Assembly: GCA_903885855.1 (NCBI GenBank)
Contig: CAISKG010000339.1
Coordinates: 1 to 7,983 of the forward strand
From: an uncultured Planctomycetaceae bacterium
GTDB taxonomy: Bacteria > Planctomycetota > Planctomycetia > Pirellulales > UBA1268
DNA: 7,983 nucleotides
Direction of reading: 5' to 3'
Shown: positions 7,901-7,983 of the stretch, in pieces
How positions within the stretch are numbered: the first letter of the stretch is position 1
Layout of the letters: every line of letters starts with the position of its first letter
Translations under genes and position numbers: made by a program
The notes under the pieces: model-generated
What the model was told of the DNA's origin: nothing
Databases searched by the model: none
Seen by the model: the letters and a program-made list of their open reading frames with translations, nothing else

Positions 7901-7983
7901 GACGGCGGTGGCATCCTCGTCACCAACGCCTCGGGCGTGCCCTGCCGCGCGATCATCGACCGCGCCGCGGCCGCCGGCGGGCC
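4913..7983 (+). CDS. Large secreted protein with glycosidase-like TIM-barrel region, truncated by the window edge
   Basis: The frame is open from the ATG at 4913 to the end of the window (1023 codons), so the C-terminus is missing. Residues 1-30 are a signal peptide: basic start (R2, R4, R12), hydrophobic core from about 13 to 26, and a likely cut after A-A-A at 30. Residues about 31-345 are rich in alternating hydrophobic and charged residues, as in beta-sandwich domains. A tandem LPxVP pentapeptide segment follows (348-372), then another beta-rich region to about 520. From RVWGVVDGLDLAG (528 on) the sequence looks like a TIM barrel of the family-10-like glycosyl hydrolase (GHL10) type: GLRLVPAV strand (631-638), YNILDP (681-686), DGLALVLPHDGW (710-721), AWVEWRA (779-785) and LSIVPTTLL. 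The usual GHL10 resemblance is recalled from family style, not searched. Catalytic acids cannot be assigned with confidence. An Ala/Arg-rich stretch (about 881-897) leads into further C-terminal sequence. No Shine-Dalgarno site is visible; an alternative start is M16 at 4958, but that removes the basic signal-peptide start. A role in extracellular polysaccharide handling is inference. Confidence 0.75.
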   Translation, partial: MRARLPPPSPWRALPMAALAVTLVASRAAAQDGGDAVLPLPALATARPLMPAGSADVAVRVTWGGGRPRRWSGTIRVLDAAGALVSAPGVPAWRLLATDGHAATRVTAGADGLVVRQAGETPLDEIELHLPDDPAATIVVHLVPDDLSGEAVDFRCTVGEVIRGQMQRPLDGEANRLTVRRAPGDDLRVTIDGGTVRSPGDVVRLHLQPLLPPHDGGGATFELRVRVREGVDGAESYSRTWLLRESPRGADEGVGPAPQRFDPISIDVPLPAREGAWDIAMQVTERGGLRWARPLATRVVQVAAVAATAQAAGEGGEWRVIEELDPASPRLLERLRRIPVVGRGAAALPHVQLPMVPLPKVPLPAVPMPRIPGAGAVGAVVPRVAALLPSGHATIDAHPSGARFRLPPARSSAEPSWEAIHLAGAVAGAPHRLEITLPADEQALVSVTVLEQVGGSVIATFEGGFAAEASPGATGLVRHACIFRPQSRAPLVVVGNPSPNRAVSFGAVRILAGPPRLEPSPAALGGRRVWGVVDGLDLAGLGGPYRVEGDAAGAVVDWRTLLAAARSSAEALAARGAAGALVTVHARGASAWPAHPAAPPPARDRAAADAGLDPVPKDVLEVFCRVHGRQGLRLVPAVVCSGPLPPLEAALAAGGPAAEGIVCIGRDGRPAGPTEGAALRYNILDPAVRAALEELLADLAARSAGHDAVDGLALVLPHDGWFHLPGVAAGLDDATFARFLAEVPAAAAVVAAAGPEAFRADATRFALRAALVEGPLREAWVEWRAATVAEFVGRLARRVASLAPGRTLSIVPTTLLSEGDLAARVRPVLAVAPGGDVLRDVGLDVARITAHDGVVWVSPHVHASMEDFIEREAVAAANHAPGTAAAAAAARRRAAIRLDRPATIDLGTVLAQGALAGSASVEVASVHAAPGGAARTRALAEILAPADCERIYDAALVWQAGDEVDAARDALLAAVPPARMETVAGVPAPLVVRVGRDGGGILVTNASGVPCRAIIDRAAAAGG
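5954..6028 (+). repeat. Five tandem LPxVP pentapeptide units within the large secreted protein
   Basis: Residues 348-372 of the secreted protein consist of five consecutive five-residue units of the form L/M-P-x-V/I-P; the first ends in Q instead of P. The DNA is a degenerate 15-base repeat, with synonymous changes between units (for example CTGCCG and CTGCCC), so selection seems to act on the peptide. Such Pro-rich repeats normally form a stiff, extended spacer between domains. The next residues (GAGAVGAVVP) look like a flexible hinge. Confidence 0.75.

Overview
The window is very GC-rich (by eye about 70% or more) and densely coding, with strong G/C bias at third codon positions. The gene content points to a member of the Planctomycetota, probably near the Pirellulales: a degenerate sulfatase of planctomycete type, a very large secreted protein with a glycosidase-like barrel, a bacterial SET-domain protein, and starts that mostly lack Shine-Dalgarno sites. 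This placement is inferred from protein style, not from a marker gene.

Left part (1-1705, minus strand): a two-gene unit. A short SET-domain protein-lysine methyltransferase (1184-1705) is followed, with a 52-base overlap, by an MMPL/RND-type membrane transporter (1-1235) that runs off the left edge. A good sigma70-like promoter (TTGACG, 18 bases, TAGATT) lies just upstream of the SET gene. It fixes the SET start at 1705 rather than at the upstream ATG at 1828.

Divergent control region (1706-1945): holds the SET promoter, a back-to-back candidate promoter for the rightward genes with a GC-rich palindrome in its spacer, a second inverted repeat in the leader, and a strong AGGAGG ribosome binding site.

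Middle (1946-4774, plus strand): a complete proton-coupled oligopeptide transporter (POT/PTR2) with all family motifs, then 12 bases later a 403-residue sulfatase-fold protein. The latter keeps the scaffold but has lost the nucleophile and several metal ligands, so it is probably a pseudoenzyme. The pair looks like one operon closed by tandem hairpins just after (and partly within) the second stop codon.

Right part (4775-7983, plus strand): after a candidate promoter whose -10 (TATCCT) is identical to that of the transporter operon, a secreted protein of more than 1023 residues begins and runs off the right edge. It has a signal peptide, a beta-rich N-terminal half, a tandem LPxVP pentapeptide linker and a predicted TIM-barrel glycosidase-like region.

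The large open frames antisense to these genes, including one of 1379 codons, are composition artefacts. No RNA gene, mobile element, CRISPR array or attachment site was seen. No clearly new multi-gene system is evident. The most unusual items are the inactive-looking sulfatase paired with a peptide transporter, and the SET-MMPL unit.
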